From: Planctomicrobium piriforme
GTDB taxonomy: Bacteria > Planctomycetota > Planctomycetia > Planctomycetales > Planctomycetaceae
DNA length: 64,000 nt
Assembly (NCBI RefSeq): GCF_900113665.1
Contig: NZ_FOQD01000007.1
Coordinates: 186,001-250,000 of the forward strand
Direction: 5' to 3'
Shown here: positions 53,054-62,177 of the stretch, in pieces
Layout of the letters: each line of letters begins with the position of its first letter
How positions within the stretch are numbered: the first letter of the stretch is position 1
Notes under the pieces: generated by a model
The model's database searches: none
What the model was told of the DNA's origin: nothing
The model's input: the letters and a program-made list of their open reading frames with translations, nothing else
Program-made: the position numbers and the translations under genes

Positions 53054-54481
53054 TCAGCCGGTGACCAGCTTTTTGAAGAAGGCGCCTTCGTTGACGGTGG
53101 GGCGCTCGGGGCGGCCTTTGTGGAAGTAGGTCAGGTCCATGTTGGACAGGCCGAGCAGGTGCAGGATGCTCGCGTGGAGATCGTGTACATGCAGGCGGTC
53201 TTCCACGGCGCGGAGGCCAAGTTCGTCGGTGGTGCCGATGGTCTGACCCCCCTTCACTCCGCCGCCGGCCATCCACATGGTGAAGCCGGTCGGGTTATGG
53301 TCGCGGCCATCCCCTTGTTCTGACATCGGGGTGCGGCCGAATTCGCCCCCCCAGATGACGAGGGTTTCGTCGAGCAGCCCGCGCTGCTTGAGGTCTTTAA
53401 GGAGACCTGCGACCGGCTTATCCATTGCGGCGCAGAGCTTGGAATGGTTGGGTTCGATCCCTTTATGTGCATCCCATTTGCTGCCTGCCCCGTGGTAAAG
53501 CTGAACGAACCGCACGCCGCGCTCGACGAGCCGGCGCGAGAGCAGACAGAGACGGCCGAAGCCTTCGGTGTCTTTCTGATCGAGGCCATAGAGGGCGTTC
53601 GTAGCGGCGGTTTCCTGCGAGAGGTCGACCGCTTCGGGCGCTTCTGCCTGCATCCGAAAAGCGAGTTCATAACTGCGAATACGGGCGTCGAGTTCGCTCT
53701 GCTGCGGGTGCTGCATGGCGTACGAGCGGTTCAGAGTGTTGAGGAGATTTAGCTTTCCCTGCTGCTCGGCAGAACTGATGCCCTCCGGAGTGTTGAGATT
53801 GGGGACCGGCTGCGCGCCTTCCTGTAGATGAATCCCCTGGTAAACGGCAGGCATGAAGCCGGCGCTCCAGTTGCGGGGGCCGTTCACGACGGAACTGCGG
53901 TTGTCCTGCATCACCACATAAGCGGGGAGATTTTGATTTTCGCTACCGAGACCATAGGTGACCCAACTTCCGAGGGAGGGGCGACCGCCAAGGATCGAGC
54001 AGGTGTTCATCTGGCAGACGCCGGCGGAGTGATTGATGCCGTCGGCCCAGCAGGAGCGGATAATGGCCATGTCATCGACGCACTGGGCCGTGTAGGGGAG
54101 CCAGTCGGAGACCCAGGCGCCGCACTCGCCGTGCTGTTGCCATTTGCGTTTTGATGCCAGTAGCGGAGCGTGAAACTCGCCCATCGCTGTGATCACGGTG
54201 CCGAAGCTCTCCGGCAGGTGCTGGCCGGCCAGACGGTTGAGTTCAGGCTTGGGGTCGAACAGATCGATGTGGCTGGGACCCCCTTCCATGAACAGGAAGA
54301 TGACGCTCTTGGCGGTCGGCGCAAAATGAGCCTGAGTGCCGATGGTGGCCTTCGGCTTGGGAAGTTCGACGGCGGCTCGGGCGTATTGTGCCTGAAGGCC
54401 GGTGAAGGCGACCGCGCCAAAGCCGGCGCCGCTCTTGGCGAGAAACTCGCGACGCGACTGCGGAATGGTGATGTGCTGCAT
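53054..54481 (-). CDS. Tat-exported DUF1501 protein (operon copy)
   Basis: 475 residues from the ATG at 54481 (a TTG at 54496 is five codons upstream). The N-terminus QSRREFLAKSGAGFGAVAF is a Tat signal. The DUF1501 body shows SVIFLFMEGGPSHIDLFDPK, RSCWADGINHSAGVCQMNTC and DETLVIWGGEFGRTPM. It is the last gene of the operon headed by the ECF sigma gene at 60137 and is the usual partner of the DUF1549/DUF1553 cytochrome just upstream. A palindromic repeat separates the two. Function unknown, extracytoplasmic. Confidence 0.92.
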   Translation of the reverse strand: MQHITIPQSRREFLAKSGAGFGAVAFTGLQAQYARAAVELPKPKATIGTQAHFAPTAKSVIFLFMEGGPSHIDLFDPKPELNRLAGQHLPESFGTVITAMGEFHAPLLASKRKWQQHGECGAWVSDWLPYTAQCVDDMAIIRSCWADGINHSAGVCQMNTCSILGGRPSLGSWVTYGLGSENQNLPAYVVMQDNRSSVVNGPRNWSAGFMPAVYQGIHLQEGAQPVPNLNTPEGISSAEQQGKLNLLNTLNRSYAMQHPQQSELDARIRSYELAFRMQAEAPEAVDLSQETAATNALYGLDQKDTEGFGRLCLLSRRLVERGVRFVQLYHGAGSKWDAHKGIEPNHSKLCAAMDKPVAGLLKDLKQRGLLDETLVIWGGEFGRTPMSEQGDGRDHNPTGFTMWMAGGGVKGGQTIGTTDELGLRAVEDRLHVHDLHASILHLLGLSNMDLTYFHKGRPERPTVNEGAFFKKLVTG

Positions 54482-54560
54482 GGTGTTCACCGTCAAAAAA
54501 ATGGATTCGATATCGAGATCAATCAGCGGGTGTTGGGAAATTCTCGTCGCAAGACCGCTC

Positions 54561-54605
54561 GCCCCTCACCCCCGGCCCCTCTCCCCGGGGTACCGGGGCG
54601 AGGGG
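54561..54605 (+). repeat. Dispersed 45-bp palindromic repeat, copy D
   Basis: cccctcacccccggcccctc then tccccggggtaccggggcga, inside the intergenic gap of two co-directional operon genes (DUF1549/DUF1553 and DUF1501). This is the most self-complementary copy (ctccccgg/ccggggcgag). Confidence 0.7.
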
Positions 54606-54618
54606 AGTTGAAGATCGC

Positions 54619-57600
54619 TCAGTCGACGTACAGGAATTCGCTGGAGTTCAACAGGACGTGGCACAGGTCGACGAAGGCGGCGGACTGCGGGTCGGCCTGT
54701 TGTTTGTCGTGCTGCACAGGATGAATGTTCAAACCGTCGGCTACGGCGTTCTGGAAGACGCCGGGATCAGGTTCGAACTGCCAGTAGCCGACCGTGGCCG
54801 GAGCGGCGGTTTCGTTGGTGAAGAGGAGCTGTCCCTGCGAGAGCGGCCCACGGGAGACCCGAATGTCGTCGATCAGGCCGTCGAAGCGGCCGTCGCGAGT
54901 GCCGCGGGTGCCGAGCGTGAGGGGCTCGGGATTCTCGATCCCAGTCGCGATGGCGAGAGGAACTTCCACGCTCTGTAGCGGCTCGTCATCGTTCGACAGG
55001 TCTTTCAGGAAATAACGGACCGCGCCGGGCTGGCCGGTTTTGGCCAGTCGCACGCAGGCGGCCGCGTAATAGGGTTTGTTCATTTCGATGTTCTGGTCAG
55101 AGAACGTGGTGGCTTCGGTGAACGAGCCGGCCAGCGTGTTGCCGAACATCTGCATCACGAGCGTCTGCGGCTTGCGACGCGAACCTTTGCCGGTGATGCC
55201 AAACGCCCAGCCTGGTTTCTCGCGATTGCCTGACCATTTGGCTGCAAGGGTACGAACCGAACCGGTGTCGTAGACCGACCGCAGTTGGAAGAAGGCTTCG
55301 ACAGTGAAGTCCCCCATTTCCAGCCTTGGATCATTCGCAACAGCAAAGCGTCCCTGATCCCCTTCCGGCTGGAAGAGAATCGCCTGACCGTCTCGATAGG
55401 GGACTTTGCCGGTGACGATGTTGGGGACGAATTTCGATGTTTCTTCGCCGCCCCCAATCTGACGCGACTGTTCTTTTAGGAAGTTCTGGACGGCCAGCAG
55501 TTCTTCGCTTGTCGGCTCACGACTGAATGACAGCCGCCAGAGTTGTTCGATCTGCGGCGTGACATCGCCGCTGTCGCCATCACCGGCCTTTACCCGACGC
55601 GCCAGTTCGCTGGCATGGCGGAGCATGGTCTGGCTGTTGATGAGCAGCAACGACTGGATGGGAGAAGTCGTGGTATCGCGGCTGGCGGTGCTGGAGAAGA
55701 ACTGCGGCAGGTCGAAGGCATCCAGCAGCGGATCGCGGCTGTTGCGCATGACGCGGGCGTAGATCGATCGTCGCGGGCGATCAGGGAGAACGCCGGGTCC
55801 GCCCCGTTCGCGATCGAGCTGGCCGGTGACGGCGAAGATCGCATCGCGAATCTGTTCGGCATCGAGCCGACGAGTTTCTGCTCGCCAGTACCAGGTGTTG
55901 AGCGGGTCTTTGATTTGGTTTTCGGCAAGCTGCGGGTGTGACGTACTCTGCCGGTATGCGGCCGAGGTGACGATCAGCCTGTGCAGGCTTTTGAATCGCC
56001 AGCCTTCGTTCACGAATTTTGTCGTCAGCCAGTCGAGGAGTTCGGGATGGGTGGGAGGCGTTCCCAGGCGACCGAAGTCGCTGCTGTTCACCGCCAGTCC
56101 ACGGCCGAAGTGATACTGCCAGACTCGATTCACAATCACGCGAGTGGACAGCGCATTGTCCGGTCGGGTGAGCCAGCGGGCGAGGGCCGAGCGCCGGCCT
56201 GTCGAATTCGGAACGTCCGTCGGCGGGACAATCTCAGGCGTGTTCGGTTCGATGAGCGTCAGGAAGCCGGGGCCGACTTCGGTCTTTTTCTTGGGAATGA
56301 CAGTGGAGGGCGCGACGTTGCTGACGTCCCGAGCGGTGAGCGGTTGCGGCAGCGATTCGGGCTTTTTCGCAGGGAGTGCGGCCAATTGACGACGCAGGGC
56401 CAGGATCTTTTCCTTGTCTTCCCCTTTGATGCGATCGTCGATGCGTTCGTATTCGTAGAGCACCTGTCGCCAGCAGAGTTGCACCAGTTGTTCTTCGAAC
56501 GGGGTCCGCTCGGACGGCTGCTTGTAGATCATCGCCTTGATGTCGTCTGGGAAGCGCTCGACCGCGGTCTTTTCGCCTTCATTGCGAAACTTCGCTTCCA
56601 GCGCATCCAGCTCAGTGCGGACGGCCAGCGTCTGTGCTTCATATTCGGCCAGTTTAGCCTGGTATTCGGTGCACTGCTCCGGGGTAGCGGCGACGACATC
56701 GTCTTTGAGAAGGATCGGTTCGAAGAACGCCCGCAGCGCGAAATAGTCTTTCTGCAGAATCGGATCGAACTTGTGGTCATGGCATCGGGCACACTGAAAG
56801 CCGAGTCCGAAGAAGACGTCGCCGGTGACATCGGTCACTTCGTTGAGAATGACATCCCACTGTCCCCGGACATCGCGCGCGTTGTATTCGTAGATGCCAT
56901 GCCGCAGAAAGCCGGTGGCGGTCAGTGCCTGTACGTCGCCGGGGAAGAGTTCGTCGCCGGCCAGTTGTTCCTGTACAAAGCGGTCATAGGGTTTGTCGTC
57001 GTTCAGGGACTGAATGACGTAGTCGCGATACCGCCACGCTTGTGGGCGATAGTGGTCGATGCGATAGCCGTCTGAGTCGGCATAGCGGACGAGGTCGAGC
57101 CAGTGTCGCGCCCAGCGTTCGCCGTAATCGGGGCTGGCCAACAGCCGATCAACGAGATGTTCGTACGCCTGAGGAGCGGCGTCGTCGACAAACTTCTGGA
57201 CTTCTTCCGGCGTCGGGGGGAGGCCGGTGAGGTCGAAATAGAGCCGGCGAATCAGCGTGCGGCGATCCGCTTCGGGAGCGGGAGTGAGTTGCTGGGCATC
57301 GAGCCCCGCTGCGATGAACTGATCGATCTCGTTGCGGCACCAGTCCGGCTTGCTGCAGGTCGGCACGTCAACTTTCTTGATCGGTTGAAACGCCCACCAG
57401 TTGCGGTCTTCTTCCGAGAACTGGTCGCCGCTGGTGCGTTTGGCCATCTGGCCGTTATCGCCGGGCCAAGGGGCCCCGATCTCGATCCACTTTGCGAGGA
57501 TCTCGATCTGCTTGTCGTCCAGCTTTCCAGCGGGGGGCATCTCGAACGACTCATACCGAACGGCCTCCATCAGCAAGCTTTCGTCCGGTTTGCCTGGCAC

Positions 57601-57873
57601 GATGGCCGGTCCGGACTCGCCGCCGAGGAGCATGTGTCCTCGCGAATCGAGCCGGAGCTCCCCTTTTTGCTTCTCTTCGCTGTGACACTTCAGACAGTGT
57701 TCGACCAGTAGCGGCCGTACGCTGGTTTCGAAGAATTTGACTTGCTCAGGCGTCGGCTCGCTCGCGGCGCGGAGCGGCGTCGTCGCAAGACTGAAAATCG
57801 TCAGCCCGGCGAACAGGCAGCGCCAGGCGAAAGTTGGGCTCAGTGATTCAAGCGGCACTTGGAATAACATCAT
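54619..57873 (-). CDS. Secreted cytochrome c protein with DUF1549, DUF1553 and an embedded LamG-like domain
   Basis: 1084 residues from the ATG at 57873 (AGGAAGC site). A signal peptide is followed by PSCyt1, a cytochrome c-type domain with haem motif CLKCH and LRLDSRGHMLLGGESGP; then DUF1549 (about 165-370, with LTGLPPTPEEVQKFVDDAAP and CARCHDHKFDPI); then DUF1553 (from about 590). Inside DUF1553 lies a LamG/concanavalin-like region (about 835-1035: LEMGDFTVEAFFQL, DGLIDDIRVSRGPLS), and the DUF1553 end motif LCHVLLNSSEFLYVD comes after it at the C-terminus. The protein is the planctomycete-type redox/polymer protein under the ECF-FecR pair. The reaction is unknown. Confidence 0.93.
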   Translation of the reverse strand: MMLFQVPLESLSPTFAWRCLFAGLTIFSLATTPLRAASEPTPEQVKFFETSVRPLLVEHCLKCHSEEKQKGELRLDSRGHMLLGGESGPAIVPGKPDESLLMEAVRYESFEMPPAGKLDDKQIEILAKWIEIGAPWPGDNGQMAKRTSGDQFSEEDRNWWAFQPIKKVDVPTCSKPDWCRNEIDQFIAAGLDAQQLTPAPEADRRTLIRRLYFDLTGLPPTPEEVQKFVDDAAPQAYEHLVDRLLASPDYGERWARHWLDLVRYADSDGYRIDHYRPQAWRYRDYVIQSLNDDKPYDRFVQEQLAGDELFPGDVQALTATGFLRHGIYEYNARDVRGQWDVILNEVTDVTGDVFFGLGFQCARCHDHKFDPILQKDYFALRAFFEPILLKDDVVAATPEQCTEYQAKLAEYEAQTLAVRTELDALEAKFRNEGEKTAVERFPDDIKAMIYKQPSERTPFEEQLVQLCWRQVLYEYERIDDRIKGEDKEKILALRRQLAALPAKKPESLPQPLTARDVSNVAPSTVIPKKKTEVGPGFLTLIEPNTPEIVPPTDVPNSTGRRSALARWLTRPDNALSTRVIVNRVWQYHFGRGLAVNSSDFGRLGTPPTHPELLDWLTTKFVNEGWRFKSLHRLIVTSAAYRQSTSHPQLAENQIKDPLNTWYWRAETRRLDAEQIRDAIFAVTGQLDRERGGPGVLPDRPRRSIYARVMRNSRDPLLDAFDLPQFFSSTASRDTTTSPIQSLLLINSQTMLRHASELARRVKAGDGDSGDVTPQIEQLWRLSFSREPTSEELLAVQNFLKEQSRQIGGGEETSKFVPNIVTGKVPYRDGQAILFQPEGDQGRFAVANDPRLEMGDFTVEAFFQLRSVYDTGSVRTLAAKWSGNREKPGWAFGITGKGSRRKPQTLVMQMFGNTLAGSFTEATTFSDQNIEMNKPYYAAACVRLAKTGQPGAVRYFLKDLSNDDEPLQSVEVPLAIATGIENPEPLTLGTRGTRDGRFDGLIDDIRVSRGPLSQGQLLFTNETAAPATVGYWQFEPDPGVFQNAVADGLNIHPVQHDKQQADPQSAAFVDLCHVLLNSSEFLYVD

Positions 57874-57963
57874 TGCTTCCTGACCAGTGACAGCGACAGA
57901 ACTGCCGCCGTATCCATCTTGATCGTCTTCACGCTGGTTGTCACGCATCAACGGACTCTGACG

Positions 57964-59568
57964 TTACGGCAAGCCTGCGATGAACACGGGGTCGAAGTAA
58001 TGCTCGTCATCGCCGGCGTCTTCAAAAAAGAGGCCGGCGACCGGGCTTTCCGGCGGGTACCCGAGATCAGAGAGGTCGATGCCGACGGCCAGCGCACTGA
58101 ATGGCAGGGCAAACGAATCGGTGGATCGCGGTTCGGGATGTTTCAAATCGTCGAGCGATTTGGGAGCGTTCTGAAAATGGCTCAGCCGAAACGGGGCGAC
58201 TTGCCTGGCATCGCGGCTCTTGAGCGTGATGTCGAAACGGTCCACGCGGTGTTCGTGAAGACCCGCTTCTGGTTGCAGCGGGCTGACGCGAAAGTGATCT
58301 CCCTCAGCGGGATAGATTGGCGATTGAATCTCGAATAGTACCACGTCTGGACCGGGACCGTTTTTGATCGGCTCGCGGAATTGAATGGCCAGGCCTTGTC
58401 GCTGGCGGAAGTCATCGATGGGAGTTGCTGCTGTCTCTTCGCGGCGGCCGCCGGGGTTGAGGAGACCAGTGGTCAGTGCAACATCGCCAGAAAGCGTGCT
58501 GGCAGGGTCGGCAGGGTATTCGCGATCCCAAGTGACGTTATGCGTATTGCGGCCTGCCGCGAAGTGCAGGACATCGACGCCAATCAGTTCGTCGACGGCG
58601 TATTGTCGTGTGATCCCCCCGCGCTGCACGGTGACGTTCACGAGATCGCGAACAGCAGGACCAGCGCCCACCGGCGCGGCTTCATAGGAGACGACCCGAT
58701 CAGGCAACTGTGGCTGGTAGGCTTCGGACTCGAATGGAATCCGCTGTGGCTCTGGACGTGAGTTCCCCGCCTTGACTGCTTCTCCTTTTACGATCGTCTG
58801 CGTGAGACGTTCACCGCCGTCGGATGTCTGGATCTTTGCCGCTCCTTCGATCACCTGCAGTTCGGCATCTCCGACGTCATTCACGCCGACAAAGAAGCGT
58901 GTGCCCAGGTCGACGATTTCAGAACGGGGAGTCACCACCTGAAAACCTTCCGCACCCGCGGGGGCATGGACCGAGCAGCCGCCGATCTTGAGGTTCAAAC
59001 GGTCAGGCGACTCGACCAGGAAGACGGCGGGAGATTGAATGACGGTCTTCGCCCCTTGCGGAAACTGGAGTTCCACCTGACCTTTGATGAGGGCGTATTG
59101 CCGTCCAAAAGGAAGTTCGGAATGAACGGCAGGCATCATCTCGCCGAATAGCTCTGCGTTGGCGATTTGCGAGAAGATCGCCTGACGAGCCGGGACTGTC
59201 TGTTGTTCGACCACAGCCATTGGAGCAGCCGGGGGCGGGAATATTTTCGGGAGGACAATCGCTGCCAGCAGTAGCAGAGCGGCAAGGCTCGTTCCGGCCA
59301 GACGCCAGCCTCGAAGCGGACGACGCGAACGTCGATGCGATCCCGGAACTTCGGATGCCCTAACTGAAACCGGAGCTGGCCCCGCGGACAACGCCGTCAG
59401 CCGCTTCAACCCGAGATGCAGTTCGATGTATTCGAAGTAGGCAGCCTGAGCAGTAGGATTGTCGCTCAGGATTGCCTGTAACTGGGCGTGCTGCGCCGGC
59501 GTGATCGAATCGTTGAGCAGAGCGTCGATCAGCGAGTTGAATTCCTGGGGAAGGGTTTTGTCAGTCAT
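57964..59568 (-). CDS. FecR-type anti-sigma regulator with extracytoplasmic C-terminal domain
   Basis: 534 residues. The N-terminal cytoplasmic part (EFNSLIDALLNDSITPAQHA) is the anti-sigma-like segment, one helix (GTSLAALLLLAAIVLPKIF) crosses the membrane, and the FecR domain (about 155-265) includes QVELQFPQGAKTVIQSPAVF and DLGTRFFVGVNDVGDAELQV. The C-terminal 200 residues are a separate beta-rich domain, ending in LFFEDAGDDEHYFDPVFIAG. The start codon overlaps the sigma stop (ATGA), so both are made in equal amounts. It should hold the sigma factor in check and sense an outside signal. Confidence 0.92.
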   Translation of the reverse strand: MTDKTLPQEFNSLIDALLNDSITPAQHAQLQAILSDNPTAQAAYFEYIELHLGLKRLTALSAGPAPVSVRASEVPGSHRRSRRPLRGWRLAGTSLAALLLLAAIVLPKIFPPPAAPMAVVEQQTVPARQAIFSQIANAELFGEMMPAVHSELPFGRQYALIKGQVELQFPQGAKTVIQSPAVFLVESPDRLNLKIGGCSVHAPAGAEGFQVVTPRSEIVDLGTRFFVGVNDVGDAELQVIEGAAKIQTSDGGERLTQTIVKGEAVKAGNSRPEPQRIPFESEAYQPQLPDRVVSYEAAPVGAGPAVRDLVNVTVQRGGITRQYAVDELIGVDVLHFAAGRNTHNVTWDREYPADPASTLSGDVALTTGLLNPGGRREETAATPIDDFRQRQGLAIQFREPIKNGPGPDVVLFEIQSPIYPAEGDHFRVSPLQPEAGLHEHRVDRFDITLKSRDARQVAPFRLSHFQNAPKSLDDLKHPEPRSTDSFALPFSALAVGIDLSDLGYPPESPVAGLFFEDAGDDEHYFDPVFIAGLP

Positions 59569-60137
59569 GGCAGCGACTCCGTGGCCAGCTTGCGTCGAAC
59601 GCACTCCAGCAACATCCGGCGGATGCGGCCCAGGCGGTTGTAGAGAGTCTGCAGGGCCTGACCGGTGGCGTCCGCGAAGTCCTTGAGCGTGCTGTTGCCG
59701 TCATAGGCGACTCGAACGAGATCCTGCTCGGTCGCTTTGAGGGCTTCAAGGCAGCCCTGCAGTATTTTGAGGTTCTCGCCTGACGTCTCCAGTGCTCCGA
59801 GGCGGTGGTCGGAAAGCTGTGTGACGAGCGAGGAGTCGAAGCGCAGCCGATCGCGATGGGCGGAACGGAGAAAATTGCGGACTTCGTTCAGTGCCACTCC
59901 GCAGGCCCAGGCCAGAAAATTTCGCTCGACATCGAACTCCGAAAACTTCCGCCACAGCAGCAGGCTGCAACGCTGGAAGACGTCTTCCGCATCGGCATGG
60001 TTGGGGAGGAGCGAAAAGATATAGGCAAACAGCCGTTCCCGGTTCTGCGAGAACAGTCGCAGAAACTCTTCGTATTGACGGTCAATCGAGGGGGCGGGAT
60101 CCACCAGCAGCAGTTCCAGATCACACGAAAATGGCAT
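59565..60137 (-). CDS. ECF-type RNA polymerase sigma factor
   Basis: 190 residues. Region 2 is YEEFLRLFSQNRERLFAYIF followed by LPNHADAEDVFQRCSLLLW and the DNA-melting part NFLAWACGVALNEVRNFLRS; region 4 is LEALKATEQDLVRVAYDGNS with TLYNRLGRIRRMLLECVRRK as the recognition helix. Region 1.1 and 3 are absent, as in ECF factors; the LLPNHADAEDVFQ pattern is the Rhodopirellula/Gemmata-type family. It leads the operon with FecR, the cytochrome and DUF1501, so these are its likely target genes. No -35/-10 of its own could be read. Confidence 0.93.
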   Translation of the reverse strand: MPFSCDLELLLVDPAPSIDRQYEEFLRLFSQNRERLFAYIFSLLPNHADAEDVFQRCSLLLWRKFSEFDVERNFLAWACGVALNEVRNFLRSAHRDRLRFDSSLVTQLSDHRLGALETSGENLKILQGCLEALKATEQDLVRVAYDGNSTLKDFADATGQALQTLYNRLGRIRRMLLECVRRKLATESLP

Positions 60138-60312
60138 TTCGAACCGACTCTGCCAAGTATCGTTCGCTACTGATGCGACTTACCTCTATTTTCTGGAAAA
60201 AGAGTGTCGCGGGTTGCGGATTTGTGGTGGATCTCTTTTGCATATCATGAGTTGGGAGACAAAGGGATGAGGGGACAGGGGAAGGTGAGACTTCCAAACT
60301 GTCTCCTGCTCC

Positions 60313-61629
60313 CTACTCCCTCTCCGCAGGCGGTTCTTCGCCTGACTGGATTTGCAGCTCGCGACGTTCGGCGGCCGGCATGCCCACGACCGGCAGTGTG
60401 GGGCCGTTGCCTGGGACGGCACCGGCGACTTCTGTGAGCGGAGTGGCGTCGTCCCGCAGTCGCAGCAGGAAGTAGATCAGCGTGATCGATGTCCAGAAGA
60501 AACTGAAGATGAACGCGATGGGCACCGACCCGACAACGGCCATCCACATGCCGGCCATCGTCTTAGCGGGAGCAGAGGCTCGGGGGGCGGGGACGACTCG
60601 ATACTGATCCCAGGCAGGATTGGGAGGAGCGTCATTCAGCAGACCGAGTTGTTCCATGGACCCGGCCCCTGACTCGACCGAAGCCACCGTGAGATCGACC
60701 GAGAGCGTCATCATCCCGGTGACGAGGAACAGACCAGCGGAGCCGTAGATCAAAACCACTATCGCCAGAAAGATCGCATAAAGCAGTTGATTGAACAGGT
60801 AGCTATAGGCCCGACTGAGCCCGTCGAAGGCGTCGCTCGCTTCAGTGCTGATCGCGGCGAGCATGAGCGGCCAGCCTGATGCGACGCCGGCCACGATCAG
60901 CGCCATGAGCGTTCCGGAAATGACGGGGAGAATCCAGAGGGCTCCGACTGCGCCGTCACCGAGGACGGGAACCCAGGTCAGTAAACCGGCAATCAGATTT
61001 GGAATCCAGCAGACCGCCAAGCCCACCAGGGGGATGAGCGGCGCGCCGAGATAGGAAATCAGATGCCGGGCCGAGAACCGCAGGCTCTGCATGACGGTCA
61101 GCTCCCCTTTGCCGGCGAAATCGACCGCCGCCATCCGGGCAATCGCACCCCCAAACAGGCTGCAGATGAACAGTCCCCACAAGGTCACAATCCAGGCGGT
61201 CAGGCGGCTGGATTCGACGTTCGGGGTGAAGAGGATGCCTTGAGCGGGGAGCAGCACCTGTTGCACGGGCCAGAGGATTGCGCGGCCATTGCTGACCGCC
61301 GCGGCGAGGCTTTCCCAGGGATTGGTGACGACCTTGATGAGATCGACCCGGCCGAGCTTGTTCACGCTGTTCGGTCCTGCCTGTAAGGACCAGGGCCAGT
61401 TGGGAACCCGTCCCCCGTTGTCTGGAGAAGTCCCGAGCCAGAAATTGACGGCCCATAAGCCCCCCGACCAGAGAATCACGGCAAGCAGCGCCAGGAAGAT
61501 GCGGCGATAGTCGATCGCCATACGAAAGCCGCGGAACAGGCGGAGCCACGGAATCCAGTGCTGGATGCGGGCGGCATTCGTCTGGAAGAATTCCTCTTCC
61601 AGATCCTGATCTTTCGGCGTTTGCGGCAT
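60313..61629 (-). CDS. Polytopic membrane protein, unknown function
   Basis: 438 residues from the ATG at 61629 (open frame to 61842). About six hydrophobic helices are present, for example IFLALLAVILWSGGLWAVNF, LTAWIVTLWGLFICSLFGGA, AVGALWILPVISGTLMALIV and MAGMWMAVVGSVPIAFIFSF, with a long extracytoplasmic loop between the first two. The C-terminus is polar (ERRELQIQSGEEPPAERE). I do not recognise the family; the shape resembles YIP1/DUF-type integral proteins of planctomycetes. It lies downstream of the divergent YjbQ gene and is not near any partner. Confidence 0.7.
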   Translation of the reverse strand: MPQTPKDQDLEEEFFQTNAARIQHWIPWLRLFRGFRMAIDYRRIFLALLAVILWSGGLWAVNFWLGTSPDNGGRVPNWPWSLQAGPNSVNKLGRVDLIKVVTNPWESLAAAVSNGRAILWPVQQVLLPAQGILFTPNVESSRLTAWIVTLWGLFICSLFGGAIARMAAVDFAGKGELTVMQSLRFSARHLISYLGAPLIPLVGLAVCWIPNLIAGLLTWVPVLGDGAVGALWILPVISGTLMALIVAGVASGWPLMLAAISTEASDAFDGLSRAYSYLFNQLLYAIFLAIVVLIYGSAGLFLVTGMMTLSVDLTVASVESGAGSMEQLGLLNDAPPNPAWDQYRVVPAPRASAPAKTMAGMWMAVVGSVPIAFIFSFFWTSITLIYFLLRLRDDATPLTEVAGAVPGNGPTLPVVGMPAAERRELQIQSGEEPPAERE

Positions 61630-61742
61630 ACCGTGCTTCCCTACCTGATGCGTGACATCCCCGGTCGAGCGCGTAGTATAGTCGTCGGCCCGCTCGACGC
61701 GAGACGCCCGCCCTTGTTTGATTGCCCCGGACTGGAGAGAAG

Positions 61743-62162
61743 ATGCCCTGGATTCAACGGCAGTTGACGTTACCCGCCTTTCAGCGCGGGTTTCATCTGG
61801 TGACCCCGACGGTGACTGCCGCGCTGCCGGAACTCTCGTCACTGCAAATCGGGCTGCTGCACGTCTTCATCATGCACACGTCGGCATCGCTGACGATCAA
61901 CGAAAACGCCGACCCGGACGTGCCCCGCGATCTGGAGTCATCCTTCAATGCGATTGCTCCGGAAAGCTTTCCGTATGTTCACACCTGTGAAGGTCCGGAC
62001 GACATGCCGGCGCATGTGAAAGCGGCCTTGCTGGGAAGCTCGGTTTCGATCCCCGTTTCAAAAGGGCGGCTGGTGCTGGGAACCTGGCAGGGCATTTATC
62101 TGTGCGAGCATCGCAATCACGGCGGCCCGAGGCGACTGACGTTGACGCTGCAAGGGGAGTGA
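61743..62162 (+). CDS. yjbQ: YjbQ family protein (UPF0047)
   Basis: 139 residues. Family motifs are complete: the trimer-core HVFIMHTSASLTINENADPD (His and Asn-Glu-Asn), the VPRDLESSFN segment, and the C-terminal GTWQGIYLCEHRNHGGPRR with its conserved His/Glu. These proteins bind a metal and replace thiamin-phosphate synthase in E. coli when over-expressed. GGAGAG eight bases before the ATG at 61743 fixes the start. Confidence 0.93.
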   Translation: MPWIQRQLTLPAFQRGFHLVTPTVTAALPELSSLQIGLLHVFIMHTSASLTINENADPDVPRDLESSFNAIAPESFPYVHTCEGPDDMPAHVKAALLGSSVSIPVSKGRLVLGTWQGIYLCEHRNHGGPRRLTLTLQGE

Positions 62163-62177
62163 GATCTCCGATTGCGA

